Source of the DNA: an uncultured Oscillospiraceae bacterium | Lineage (GTDB): Bacteria > Bacillota > Clostridia > Oscillospirales > Acutalibacteraceae | Assembly (NCBI GenBank): GCA_900541905.1 | Contig: UQLQ01000009.1 | Coordinates: 1 to 64,000, forward strand | Reading direction: 5' to 3' | Length of the DNA: 64,000 nt | Shown here: piece by piece, positions 52,505 through 61,026 of the stretch | How positions within the stretch are numbered: position 1 is the stretch's first letter | Layout: each line of letters opens with the position of its first letter | Program-made: the position numbers and the translations under genes | Notes under the pieces: generated by a model | Database searches by the model: none | The model's input: the letters and a program-made list of their open reading frames with translations, nothing else | What the model was told of the DNA's origin: nothing

Positions 52505-52843
52505 ATGAATGTGGTAGATTGTATTATTCTTGCAGGGATTGGCATTTTAACCGTATTTGCCATATTGTTTGCATTAAGCATATTGATTCGATTGATTAGC
52601 TTTACCGTACATCTGCAAACGCCCTGGAAAAAACACGCCAAAGTTTCTCTGTCAGGACACGGAAGCATACCGCTTCCCTCCACGCCTAACACTTCATGTG
52701 GGCTTTGCAAGCAATATCAGGTAGATGACCGTACCGCCGCAATGGTTATGGCAATTGTTGCGGACGAAATGAAACTGCCTTTAAATGAAATTACCTTTAT
52801 TTCCATAAGAGAAGTACGGCCACGGGAGGAGAATGAAATATGA
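52505..52843 (+). CDS. oadG: Oxaloacetate decarboxylase gamma chain
   Basis: Small membrane subunit that organises the alpha-beta complex. The 112 residues have one N-terminal membrane helix (CIILAGIGILTVFAILFALS) and a soluble C-terminus of about 40 residues containing CGLCKQYQVDDRTAAMVMAI. Length and layout fit the gamma chain of Na+-pumping decarboxylases. RBS AAGGAGG. The stop overlaps the next start by four bases. Confidence 0.88.
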   Translation: MNVVDCIILAGIGILTVFAILFALSILIRLISFTVHLQTPWKKHAKVSLSGHGSIPLPSTPNTSCGLCKQYQVDDRTAAMVMAIVADEMKLPLNEITFISIREVRPREENEI

Positions 52844-53223
52844 AATATTTAGTTTCTCTCAACGGAAAACAATATGAAGTAATTGTAGAACATCACACTG
52901 CAAATGTTACAAATGTGACCTCCTTTGTATCTGAACAGTCTCAAAAGGAGCCGTCCATAGAAAACAAACAAACCGATGATTTTCCTTTATCCGGGACACT
53001 TCCTGCAAACAGCACTGCTGTAAAGGCTCCTTTGCCGGGAACCATTACAAAATTGAATGTGAAAAATGGTCAAAATATAAAACACGGAGAAATAATATGC
53101 ATTTTGGAGGCCATGAAAATGGAAAATGAAATTATTGCTCCCGCCGACGGCACAATCATAAAAACAGAAGTGCAGCAAGGTTCAGCCGTGCAAACGGATG
53201 ATATCCTTGTTGTAATCGGTTAA
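52840..53223 (+). CDS. Biotin carboxyl carrier subunit
   Basis: The 127-residue protein carries the biotin attachment motif EAMKMENEI with the modified Lys near residue 93; the C-terminal ~75 residues form the biotinyl fold (APLPGTITKLNVKNGQNIKHGE). The N-terminal ~50 residues are a short extension with a linker. Biotin is carboxylated from oxaloacetate by oadA and decarboxylated by oadB. Confidence 0.94.
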   Translation: MKYLVSLNGKQYEVIVEHHTANVTNVTSFVSEQSQKEPSIENKQTDDFPLSGTLPANSTAVKAPLPGTITKLNVKNGQNIKHGEIICILEAMKMENEIIAPADGTIIKTEVQQGSAVQTDDILVVIG

Positions 53224-53235
53224 GGGAGGGTTTGC

Positions 53236-54360
53236 ATGTCTTTTACCAACACAATGGTAAACTTATGGAACAACATGGGATTTACCACATTTACGTGGCA
53301 GCAAGGCGTTATGATTGGCATTTCTCTCATTCTGTTGTTTCTGGCAATTGGAAAAAAATTTGAACCATTTTTATTGCTCCCCATTGCATTTGGCATGTTA
53401 TTGGTAAATTTACCATTGACAGGACTGACGCAAGAAGGCGGTTTGTTTTACTATCTTTCTTTCGGCGTCAATACCAGCATTTATCCTTGTTTGATTTTTC
53501 TTGGAATCGGCGCTATGACCGATTTCGGTCCTTTGCTTGCCAATCCTTCCTGTTTGTTATTAGGCGCTGCCTCTCAGTTAGGTGTTTATGTTACATTTAT
53601 TGTTGCTTGCTTTGCCGGATTTACGCCGCAAGAAGCTGCCGCTATCGGTATCATTGGGGGAGCCGACGGCCCTGTAACCATTTATTTGACTGCCACACTG
53701 GCCAATCACTTGTTGCCCATGATAGCTGTAGCCGCATATTCCTATATGGCTTTGGTGCCATTGATACAGCCACCTTTAATTCATCTGCTCACCACGAAAA
53801 AGGAACGCTCCATTGAGATGCATCAATTGCGTGTTGTCACAAGAAAAGAAAAAATCATATTCCCCATTGTTGTGATTCTGTTTACCTGTCTGCTTTTTCC
53901 TTCCATTGCACCATTGCTGGGCATGTTTATGTTAGGAAATCTGCTTCGGGAAAGCGGTGTCACCAATCGTTTGTCTGACACAGCACAAAATTCTATGATG
54001 AATATGTTCACACTATTGTTAGGGATTTCTATCGGTTCCAGAACTGCCGGAAATGAATTTATGCAGATTGACACGCTGATTATCTTAGGATTGGGATTGC
54101 TGGCATTTTGTATCAGCACCATAGGAGGATTGCTGTTTGGCAAACTAATGTGTGTGATTACCAAAGGAAAAATCAATCCGTTAATCGGTTCCGCAGGTGT
54201 TGCGGCTGTTCCTATGGCGGCCCGCATTTCTCAAGTAGAGGGTCGTAAGGTAAATCCATCTAATTTTTTGTTAATGCATGCTATGGGACCAAACGTTGCG
54301 GGAGTCATTGGCTCTTCTGTTGCGGCAGGATTTTTGCTTTCAATCTTTGGCGTTTTTTAG
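53236..54360 (+). CDS. oadB: Na+-pumping decarboxylase beta subunit
   Basis: Membrane subunit that couples decarboxylation of carboxybiotin to sodium export. The 374 residues have about ten hydrophobic segments. The family's signature segments are visible: IGIIGGADGPVTIYLTATLA (with the Asp implicated in Na+ binding) and MLGNLLRESGVTNRLSDTA [NLLRES]. GGGAGGG precedes the ATG. Ends the operon. Confidence 0.94.
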   Translation: MSFTNTMVNLWNNMGFTTFTWQQGVMIGISLILLFLAIGKKFEPFLLLPIAFGMLLVNLPLTGLTQEGGLFYYLSFGVNTSIYPCLIFLGIGAMTDFGPLLANPSCLLLGAASQLGVYVTFIVACFAGFTPQEAAAIGIIGGADGPVTIYLTATLANHLLPMIAVAAYSYMALVPLIQPPLIHLLTTKKERSIEMHQLRVVTRKEKIIFPIVVILFTCLLFPSIAPLLGMFMLGNLLRESGVTNRLSDTAQNSMMNMFTLLLGISIGSRTAGNEFMQIDTLIILGLGLLAFCISTIGGLLFGKLMCVITKGKINPLIGSAGVAAVPMAARISQVEGRKVNPSNFLLMHAMGPNVAGVIGSSVAAGFLLSIFGVF

Positions 54361-54616
54361 AAAAGAAATCATCGCCCGACCTAGCAACCGGAACAAATTC
54401 CATTCAGATGTTATCATCCATGTTTCTTTTATGGTGCACCGCATTCTATCTCCATTTTGGGTATGGATAGCTGGAGCAAAAAGTAAATCCTTAACTTTCT
54501 ATAAGATGATTTTCCGTCTTCAGGTCACTGTGCCTCTACTCCTATTTATTCACCTAGTTATTAAAATAACGGTTTGAGTTCTTTTATAGACATAGCAGAT
54601 ACCCTATACCACAAAA

Positions 54617-54660
54617 GCAAAAGCAGACACGCTAATATCACGTGTCTGCTTTTTATTTTT
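54617..54660. terminator. Terminator between oadB and the amidotransferase gene
   Basis: Perfect 11-pair stem (AAGCAGACACG and its complement, arms 54621-54631 and 54641-54651) with a nine-base loop and a T run on the plus strand. It lies about 260 bases after oadB and directly at the end of the convergent amidotransferase gene. Confidence 0.85.
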
Positions 54661-55435
54661 TACCTATTTTCTTCAACAGCGCTTCAATATAAGGCGCTCC
54701 CATTTCTTCAAAGAATTCTTTTTGGTGATCTGTTCCTTCATAGACACGAATACCGTCTCTATATACCAGTAACCTGTTTAACGGCAATTGCTGCCACGGC
54801 TGTCTGTCATTTACGGGAACTGTCATAAAGCTGCAAGTATTCCCTTCCTGCGCATAAAACAAAGTTCCTTTCATATTGGTATGCACATACATCTGTTCCG
54901 TATCATAAAAAATCAGATTCATCTTATTGCCTTGCACCAAATGCGTAATTCTTTCTTCAATAATCGGAATACGCTCTTCTTTTGTCAGCGGACGTCCTTT
55001 TTCTTTTATCGCTCGATTGATTGCGTCAAGAATAAAATAAAAAACAGCTTCGCTGTCTGTATCTCCCCTGCACAAGTGCTGATAAGGTTCCAACATACTG
55101 TCTTGAAAAGCTGTGCCGTTATGCATAAACGTCCATATACGACCACTGTAATCTGCGTGACGAAACGGATGACAGTTGATAGAACTCATAACACCTACCG
55201 TGGCAAGGCGAATATGCACCATGGCACTGGTACACCATAAATCTTTTTGCAAATAAGCACAGTACTTGGTATCATCCAATGCTCTGAGAGGGCTTCGATA
55301 AACAATCGCGGCATTTCTCTGCCAAAAGGACAATCCCCAACCATCCGGATGGTCAATGCTATGTTGATAAAATAAATCACAATTCGGTTTAATATTAACG
55401 GTATCTCTGCTGTTTACTGCATACAGTTCACACAT
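54653..55435 (-). CDS. Class II glutamine amidotransferase
   Basis: The N-terminal nucleophile Cys2 is in place (MCELYAVNS). Later segments HPDGWGLSF (residues ~29-37), HIRLATVGVMSSINCHPF near residue 73 and HNGTAF near residue 105 match YafJ/GatII-like amidotransferases. The 260 residues form only the glutaminase domain, so the acceptor is unknown. AAAGGAGG precedes the ATG. Monocistronic. Confidence 0.9.
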   Translation of the reverse strand: MCELYAVNSRDTVNIKPNCDLFYQHSIDHPDGWGLSFWQRNAAIVYRSPLRALDDTKYCAYLQKDLWCTSAMVHIRLATVGVMSSINCHPFRHADYSGRIWTFMHNGTAFQDSMLEPYQHLCRGDTDSEAVFYFILDAINRAIKEKGRPLTKEERIPIIEERITHLVQGNKMNLIFYDTEQMYVHTNMKGTLFYAQEGNTCSFMTVPVNDRQPWQQLPLNRLLVYRDGIRVYEGTDHQKEFFEEMGAPYIEALLKKIGKK

Positions 55436-55510
55436 AACAGCACCTCCTTTCTATTGAATCATAATAGCTTGTCTCTGTTTCAGACTATGCATTTTTCATT
55501 ATAAATGCCA

Positions 55511-56029
55511 CTAAAAAGCCGGAATAGTAACAAACAGAGGAAAAATATAAAATCCAATGACTCCTAAAACAACACTGATACCCGCTCCAATCAGCACATC
55601 ACGAATAAAATGCAAACCGCAAAGCACTCTGGTAGCACCAACAATGCATGCCATACACAATGTTAAAATACCAAACGGTATATTCACGTATAAACATGCC
55701 ATGCCAATGATAAATGCACTTGCAGTATGTCTGCTTGGACAAGAATTGCCTTTTGAGTGTTTGGTCAAAGGTTCAATTTGGTACACTTCAAACGGGCGCG
55801 GTTTATCCAGAAGAAAACGCAGAATCGTTACCAATATTAAATCAATAACAGGTACTGCAATAAAAAATACAATTTTAGTATCTCTTGTAAACGCTAAAAA
55901 AGCAATGAAACATACGTAAATTCCCATTAATAACCACGGGGTTCTCTTACAAAAACGCAGTAATGTTTCTTTCCTAAATTTCGTTTTACAGCAAAATTTC
56001 AACATCGCAGCGTATTGTTTTTCACTCAT
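55511..56029 (-). CDS. PAP2-family lipid phosphatase
   Basis: 172-residue membrane protein with four or five helices. The acid phosphatase motifs are intact: KPRPFEVYQ (C1), CPSRHTASAF (C2) and CGLHFIRDVLIG (C3). Related proteins recycle undecaprenyl diphosphate or dephosphorylate lipid phosphates. GAGGTG precedes the ATG. The gene is 80 bases downstream of a terminator that ends the unit at 56116-56513. Confidence 0.9.
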   Translation of the reverse strand: MSEKQYAAMLKFCCKTKFRKETLLRFCKRTPWLLMGIYVCFIAFLAFTRDTKIVFFIAVPVIDLILVTILRFLLDKPRPFEVYQIEPLTKHSKGNSCPSRHTASAFIIGMACLYVNIPFGILTLCMACIVGATRVLCGLHFIRDVLIGAGISVVLGVIGFYIFPLFVTIPAF

Positions 56030-56109
56030 GGATACACCTCTGTTTGAAATGTTTTCATCATATCATATTCTGTTCTGTTTGAAAACAGAAAATAAAGGGA
56101 AACATGTAA

Positions 56110-56143
56110 TAAAAAAGCAGTATACCGGTGCCGGCATACCGCT
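56110..56143 (-). terminator. Terminator in the gap upstream of the PAP2 gene
   Basis: A 13-pair stem with two G-U pairs (AGCGGTATGCCGG / CCGGTATACTGCT on the minus strand) is followed by TTTTTT. No gene ends before it, so it must terminate an upstream non-coding transcript or a leader. Confidence 0.85.
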
Positions 56144-56484
56144 TAATCTATCTTGCGCGCCTTTTGTGTATGAAAATAATAGGAACTGTTTTTTCACCAT
56201 ATAGTTTAATCAAAATTCATAAATTTATGAGCAAAAACTTAATCTACTTCGCCTTTTCATGATTGTGATACCAACCGGATTTCTTGTTACATGATATGTC
56301 AAACATATCGAAAGTAATAAAAAGTAGCTAAGATTTATGTTTGGGAAATCCGCGTTTCATAAAATATATCGCGTTATATATTCTGTCATTACTTACCTAA
56401 TTACCAAAAATGGATAAAACATTTTAATAAGCCGTTGATCTTAAATATCAATGTGATATAACAGATTCCATATAATTATAAATT
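56144..56484 (-). ncRNA. Candidate non-coding RNA or long leader (no known family)
   Basis: Between a consensus promoter and an intrinsic terminator lie about 340-370 bases of minus-strand sequence without a convincing gene. Small internal inverted repeats exist, for example GATATG TTTGA CATATC and AATATAT AACGCG ATATATT. The longest short open frame starting with ATG is about 20 residues and lacks a ribosome-binding site. I could not match it to tmRNA, RNase P RNA, 6S RNA, SRP RNA or a riboswitch by eye. Confidence 0.5.
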
Positions 56485-56513
56485 ATTATACATTTTTGTG
56501 TTTTTATTGTCAA
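56485..56513 (-). promoter_or_regulatory. Consensus promoter in the hydA-PAP2 gap
   Basis: Perfect TTGACA and TATAAT with a 17-base spacer on the minus strand, about 80 bases downstream of the hydA stop and beyond its terminator. Transcription would start near 56478. Confidence 0.85.
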
Positions 56514-56550
56514 CATAACACGTCGGAACTCTGTCTGCGTGACTGCTACG

Positions 56551-56591
56551 CAGCAAAAAACGCTGTTCTGAACATCAGAACAGCGTTTTTA
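56551..56591 (-). terminator. Terminator of hydCBA
   Basis: A perfect 15-pair stem (AAAACGCTGTTCTGA and its complement, arms 56557-56571 and 56575-56589) with a three-base loop, with A/T tracts on both sides, immediately follows hydA. Confidence 0.88.
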
Positions 56592-58313
56592 TTAGCTTAA
56601 CAAATCTCTACGACTAATATAGGAAGTGTGCAGCAAATGATGTGCTTTTTCACTCAAAGGTTCGCCTAAAAATTCTGCATAAATCTCTTTGATTGCAGGA
56701 TTTTCATGAGACTTTCTGATTGGAAGCTGTTTATCCAGCTCATAAGCTGCATCCAGTCTGGCCTTTACTTTTTTCCAGCTTCTGACCGGAGTACCGCCGC
56801 CGCCTACGCAGCCGCCGGGACAAGCCATTACTTCAATGAAATGATAATCAGCTTTACCTGCTCTTACTTTACGAAGCATTTCGCGTGCATTACTCAAACT
56901 GTGAACAACCGCTACTTTTACTTCCAGACCATCAATATCGATGACAGCCTCTTTCAAGCCTTCTACACCACGTACTTCTGTAAAGTCCAGTCTTGGAAGT
57001 TCTTTACCTGTAATGACTTCGTACACAGTACGCAACGCAGCTTCCATAACACCGCCTGTAGCGCCAAAAATTTCACCGGCACCGCTTCCAAGGCCAAATG
57101 GTGTATCAAACGGAGTTTCTTCCAACTCTTTAAAATTAATACCTGCTGCTTTAATCATATTTGCAAGCTCTACAACAGTTAAGGATATATCAACATCTTG
57201 ATAGCCACTGTCATGGAACTCAGGTCTTAAGCACTCAAATTTCTTGGCTGTACATGGCATAATAGAAATGCTGCAAATATCTTTTGGATCAACACCGGCT
57301 TTTTCAGCATAATACGTTTTGATGACTGCACCAAACATTTGCTGCGGAGATTTTGCGGAAGACAAGTGATCTAATTCTTTTGGAGAGAATGTCTCACAGA
57401 ATTTTACCCATCCCGGACAGCAAGAGGTAATCATTGGCAATGTGCCGCCGTTTTTAATGCGGTCTAACAACTCGTAGCCCTCTTCCATAATGGTAAGGTC
57501 AGCGGAGAAGTCAGAGTCAAATACCTGATGGAAGCCAAGCTTTTTCATCGCTGTTACGAGTCTTCCCGGACTGATAGTACCTGGGTCTTCTCCCAATGCC
57601 TCGGCAATGGTAACACGAACAGACGGTGCAACTTGTGCAACTAAAGTTTTACCGTTTACCAGTTCTTTATAAATTCTGTCTGTATCATCATGAATCGTTA
57701 AAGCACCAACAGGACATACCTGTACACATTGACCGCAGCCTACACAAGGTGTATCTACTGTCTTCTTGTCATATGGGGTAACCACAACCGTTTCATATCC
57801 ACGATTCTGTTTTGAAAATGTACCAACTGTTTGTACTTCGTTACATGCCTCCACACAACGAGTACATAAGATACATTTATTTGGGTCACGGGTGATACAT
57901 GGAGAAGAATTATCAATTGGAAAACCGCGTGTTTCCACTTCGTAACGAAGCGGTTTGTTCATATTTAAATCTTGTGTTAACTTTTGCAACTCGCATCTGC
58001 CGTTTTTACCGCAGACCAAGCAATCTTGTGGGTGGTGTGCAAGTAAAAGTTCCAAGTTATTTTTACGTGCATTTAAAACCGTAGGTGTAGAGGTACGAAT
58101 TACCATACCTTCTGCTACAGGGTAGCTGCATGCAGCCTGAAGCAAACGTTGACCTTCTACCTCAACCGCACAAATACGGCAAACAGATTTGATTTTCTGG
58201 TCCTCATGATAGCACAAGGTAGGAATATTGATATTTGCTGTACGGGCTGCCTCTAAAATGGTTACACCTTCCGGCACTTGCAGCTTTTGACCGTCAATTG
58301 TAATATTAACCAT
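56592..58313 (-). CDS. hydA: [FeFe] hydrogenase catalytic subunit HydA
   Basis: Reduces protons to H2. ATG 58313 (573 residues, MVNITIDG) has GGGGG seven bases upstream. Order of domains: N-terminal 2Fe-2S (CYHEDQKIKSVCRICAVEVE), His-Cys3 cluster (HHPQDCLVCGKNGRCELQ), two [4Fe-4S] (CILCTRCVEACNE; CVGCGQCVQVCP) and H-cluster L1 TSCCPGWVKFCE, L2 MPCTAKKFE, L3 MACPGGCVGGGG. The short C-terminal small-subunit-like segment TSYISRRDLL is present. With HydB and HydC it is a group A3-like NADH-linked hydrogenase. Confidence 0.96.
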   Translation of the reverse strand: MVNITIDGQKLQVPEGVTILEAARTANINIPTLCYHEDQKIKSVCRICAVEVEGQRLLQAACSYPVAEGMVIRTSTPTVLNARKNNLELLLAHHPQDCLVCGKNGRCELQKLTQDLNMNKPLRYEVETRGFPIDNSSPCITRDPNKCILCTRCVEACNEVQTVGTFSKQNRGYETVVVTPYDKKTVDTPCVGCGQCVQVCPVGALTIHDDTDRIYKELVNGKTLVAQVAPSVRVTIAEALGEDPGTISPGRLVTAMKKLGFHQVFDSDFSADLTIMEEGYELLDRIKNGGTLPMITSCCPGWVKFCETFSPKELDHLSSAKSPQQMFGAVIKTYYAEKAGVDPKDICSISIMPCTAKKFECLRPEFHDSGYQDVDISLTVVELANMIKAAGINFKELEETPFDTPFGLGSGAGEIFGATGGVMEAALRTVYEVITGKELPRLDFTEVRGVEGLKEAVIDIDGLEVKVAVVHSLSNAREMLRKVRAGKADYHFIEVMACPGGCVGGGGTPVRSWKKVKARLDAAYELDKQLPIRKSHENPAIKEIYAEFLGEPLSEKAHHLLHTSYISRRDLLS

Positions 58314-58315
58314 GA

Positions 58316-59596
58316 TTAATACCCCCTGTCGTGTCCGCAAATGGAGCAGTCGTTGCCGTCCAAGTGGCGGTTATATACTTCTTCAAAATTCTGCAAGCTG
58401 GAAAGAACCGGAACCGCAGTGGAATGACCCAAGCCGCACAATGCGGAAACACGCATGGTATTGGCTAAGTCTTTAATGGTTTCAATATCTTTTAACGTAC
58501 CTTTTCCGCTGGAAATATGACAAATCAATTCATATAATCTTGTTCCGCCTTCGCGACAAGTCGTACATTGACCGCAAGATTCGGAACGGAAGAAATCCAG
58601 ATTATTCTTTACAATATCAACGACACAATTTTTATCATTAATGACCAAAATGGTACCGCAGCCCAATCGACCGCCGGAAGCGGAAACATGGTCAATATCA
58701 AGAGGTAAGTCAATTTGATCCGGATTGATAATCGCACCGGAGCTACCGCCTGTTTGTACGGCCAATAATTCTCCGTCTGCGACACCGCCGCAAACGTCAT
58801 ATAAGATATCTTTTAAATTTACACCCATTGGAAATTCAAATACACCTCTTTTATTGACATTTCCGCAAACAGTAAACAATTTGGTTCCGGGGCTGTTTGG
58901 AGAGCCAATACTGCGGTACCACTCTGCACCATTTAATAAAATTGGAGGGATATTTGCCAATGTCTCTACGTTATTTAATGCAGTAGGTTTGCCGAACAAG
59001 CCTTTTGTACCCGGATACGGAGGACGGAATCTTGGTTCGCCACGATTACCCTCAATAGATTCAAACAACGCAGTTTCCTCGCCGCAAACATAAGCGCCTG
59101 CGCCGGAATGCAGTTCAATATCAAAGTCATAGCCGCTGCCCAAAATATTTTTACCCAGGCATCCTGCTTGACGTGCACTTTCCAATGCTTCAATCAAGAT
59201 CGGACGTATGTATGGATATTCAGAGCGCAAGTAAATAAAGCCTTTATGTGCGCCTATTGCTTTTGCAGCAATTGCCATTCCTTCAAAAATACTGTTTGGA
59301 TCTTCACTTAACAAAACACGGTCTTTGTTGGTACCCGGCTCGCCTTCATCAGCGTTACATACAATATACTTTTCATCGCTTTGTGTATTATAAGCAAATT
59401 GCAGTTTTAGATATGTTGGAAAGCCTGCACCGCCTCTGCCGCGCAAACCGGCATCTTTCAATACCTGAATAATTTCGGCTCCTTCCATGGAAAGCGCTTT
59501 TTTCAATGCCACATAGCCGCCCACACTCATGTAGCTTTTGGCATCTGTAGGAATAATTTTACCTCTGTTTCTAAGTAAAACGTGCATTTCTTCCAT
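58316..59596 (-). CDS. hydB: NADH-binding subunit HydB of hydrogenase (NuoF-like)
   Basis: FMN- and NAD(H)-binding subunit that exchanges electrons with HydA. The 426 residues show GLRGRGGAGFPTYLK (FMN/NAD), VCNADEGEPGTNKDR, HSGAGAYVCGEETAL and the C-terminal [4Fe-4S] ligands SCGQCTTCREG plus the final C of CGLGHS. It lacks the N-terminal thioredoxin-like domain and the C-terminal ferredoxin-like domain of bifurcating homologues, ending GNDCSICGHDRGY. Start and upstream hydC stop are two bases apart. Confidence 0.95.
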   Translation of the reverse strand: MEEMHVLLRNRGKIIPTDAKSYMSVGGYVALKKALSMEGAEIIQVLKDAGLRGRGGAGFPTYLKLQFAYNTQSDEKYIVCNADEGEPGTNKDRVLLSEDPNSIFEGMAIAAKAIGAHKGFIYLRSEYPYIRPILIEALESARQAGCLGKNILGSGYDFDIELHSGAGAYVCGEETALFESIEGNRGEPRFRPPYPGTKGLFGKPTALNNVETLANIPPILLNGAEWYRSIGSPNSPGTKLFTVCGNVNKRGVFEFPMGVNLKDILYDVCGGVADGELLAVQTGGSSGAIINPDQIDLPLDIDHVSASGGRLGCGTILVINDKNCVVDIVKNNLDFFRSESCGQCTTCREGGTRLYELICHISSGKGTLKDIETIKDLANTMRVSALCGLGHSTAVPVLSSLQNFEEVYNRHLDGNDCSICGHDRGY

Positions 59597-59598
59597 GT

Positions 59599-60099
59599 CT
59601 ACACATCCTCTCTGATATAACGTTTGATGATTTCGCGCACACTGTCGGGAGTGAGGTCACCATAAGTTTTATCATTAATCATAATTGCCGGTGAAACATC
59701 ACAGATACCTAAGCAAGGACAGTATTCCAAGGTAAAACGTCCGTCTTCGGTCGTCTCTCCCATTTTAATGTTCAATTGGTCTTCCAAAGCCAAAACAATT
59801 TCTTGTGCGCCGCGTACATGACATGGAGCGCTTTTGCACATTCTTACAATATATTTGCCATGCGGTTTTACGGACAGCATAGCATAAAATGTAATAAAAC
59901 CGTATACATGAGTTTGAGCAATACCCATTTCACGTGCAATTACCGCAGCAACTGCCTCAGAAAGTGCAGGAACTACTTTTTGCACTTCGATTACGACATT
60001 CATTAACATTTCAGGCCTGTTTTTGTAAGGTGCAGCGATTCTTGCAACTTCTACTAACTGAGCAGCAGGCGTAGTTAATTCGTAGCGATTTTCTACCAT
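59599..60099 (-). CDS. hydC: Hydrogenase subunit HydC (NuoE-like)
   Basis: Thioredoxin-like [2Fe-2S] subunit passing electrons in the NADH-linked complex. The 166 residues show the four conserved Cys: CKSAPCHVRG near residue 88 and CPCLGICD near residue 129 (positions by count). AAGGAGG precedes the ATG. First gene of hydC-hydB-hydA. Confidence 0.94.
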   Translation of the reverse strand: MVENRYELTTPAAQLVEVARIAAPYKNRPEMLMNVVIEVQKVVPALSEAVAAVIAREMGIAQTHVYGFITFYAMLSVKPHGKYIVRMCKSAPCHVRGAQEIVLALEDQLNIKMGETTEDGRFTLEYCPCLGICDVSPAIMINDKTYGDLTPDSVREIIKRYIREDV

Positions 60100-60232
60100 A
60101 ATTCATTCCTCCTTAAAAGCGTTTCATTCCGGATAAAAGCATGTAAAATTTGTTTTATCAATCGACAAATCACTTTGACACATTTTTAACAGAATTAACT
60201 AAGTACCATATACTTTTTTGTACAATAATTAT

Positions 60233-60260
60233 ATTATATTCTTTAGTAGGAATAAGTCAA
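60233..60260 (-). promoter_or_regulatory. Promoter of hydCBA
   Basis: TTGACT and TATAAT on the minus strand with a 16-base spacer; the leader to hydC is about 125 bases. A second overlapping TATAAT is present five bases further downstream. Confidence 0.7.
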
Positions 60261-60339
60261 CAAGTCCACATATTTTTCTACTTATATCCTAATTCATAGT
60301 ATGAATTTATGACGTTCTTTACAAAAAATCACTATATTT

Positions 60340-60357
60340 TTGTTATTTTTTTAACAA
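60340..60357. promoter_or_regulatory. Rex-like redox operator upstream of hydCBA
   Basis: The 18-base sequence TTGTTATTTTTTTAACAA has perfect TTGTTA/TAACAA ends, matching the clostridial Rex consensus TTGTTAANNNNTTAACAA at all but one position. It lies about 80 bases upstream of the best hyd promoter and downstream of the terminator at 60397. Rex senses NADH/NAD+ and often controls hydrogenase genes. Confidence 0.55.
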
Positions 60358-60396
60358 TTTGAATTGATTATAAACAAAATATACGTAAAAATAAAA

Positions 60397-60440
60397 AAGA
60401 ATACCAATATTTGGTTTGTCCAAATATTGGTATTCTTACA
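60397..60440 (-). terminator. Terminator of the cysteine-rich protein gene
   Basis: A perfect 18-pair stem (AAGAATACCAATATTTGG and its complement) with a five-base loop and a T run on the minus strand. Confidence 0.92.
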
Positions 60441-60462
60441 TGATAATCAAGATAAAATTGAA

Positions 60463-60957
60463 TTAGTGGTTACCGCAGCCACAACCGGAACCGGATTTCT
60501 CTTCTTTATGAGAGCCACCGCAGCAATCATCATGACAATCGCAGTCGTCTCCACAACCGTAGTCGTCCAATACATCATTAATATCAAACTCCAGACATTC
60601 ACCACAGTTTGGGCAATCAATTTGGCCTTCTTCGATAATGTCTTCAGATAGGCAAATTGTTTCTTGACAGTTTGGACAAGTTACCTCGTAATAAAACTCA
60701 TCATCGTCATCTTCGCAGTCTTCACAGCATTTATCTTCTTCGTAAAAGTCATCTTCCAAAGTGCACAAATCTTCATCCACAGCATCCAATTGGTCGGCCA
60801 TATCCTCATAAGCCTCTTCCAAATCAGAAATGGACAATGCCATATCCTCCAATAAGGTCAACATAGCATCTAATACTTTTACTTCTTTTTTATCTGTGTC
60901 CAGCTCTAAACCTTCTGCTAAACCACGAATATATGCAACTCTTTCTAAATTTGTCAT
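60463..60957 (-). CDS. Acidic, cysteine-rich zinc-ribbon protein (CD1247-type N-terminus)
   Basis: The 164 residues start at ATG 60957 with GGAGGG upstream. The N-terminus MTNLERVAYIRGLAEGLELD resembles the CD1247 N-terminal domain seen in Clostridia. A very acidic middle follows, then CPNC ... CPNCGEC zinc-ribbon residues and a Cys/Gly/His-rich tail (CGDDCDCHDDCCGG, GCGCGNH). Unknown function; possibly metal storage or RNA-polymerase-associated. Terminated on its own. Confidence 0.8.
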   Translation of the reverse strand: MTNLERVAYIRGLAEGLELDTDKKEVKVLDAMLTLLEDMALSISDLEEAYEDMADQLDAVDEDLCTLEDDFYEEDKCCEDCEDDDDEFYYEVTCPNCQETICLSEDIIEEGQIDCPNCGECLEFDINDVLDDYGCGDDCDCHDDCCGGSHKEEKSGSGCGCGNH

Positions 60958-61026
60958 AATAAACACCCTCCTTTTACTTGGTGAAAGCTTTCATTTTGTT
61001 AGCAAATAGAAACGATAGCTTATGAA

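Noticed and set aside
56144..56484. Short 20-residue frame starting MFDISCNKKSGWYH on the minus strand
   Set aside because: No ribosome-binding sequence and no recognisable family; kept only as part of the candidate RNA.
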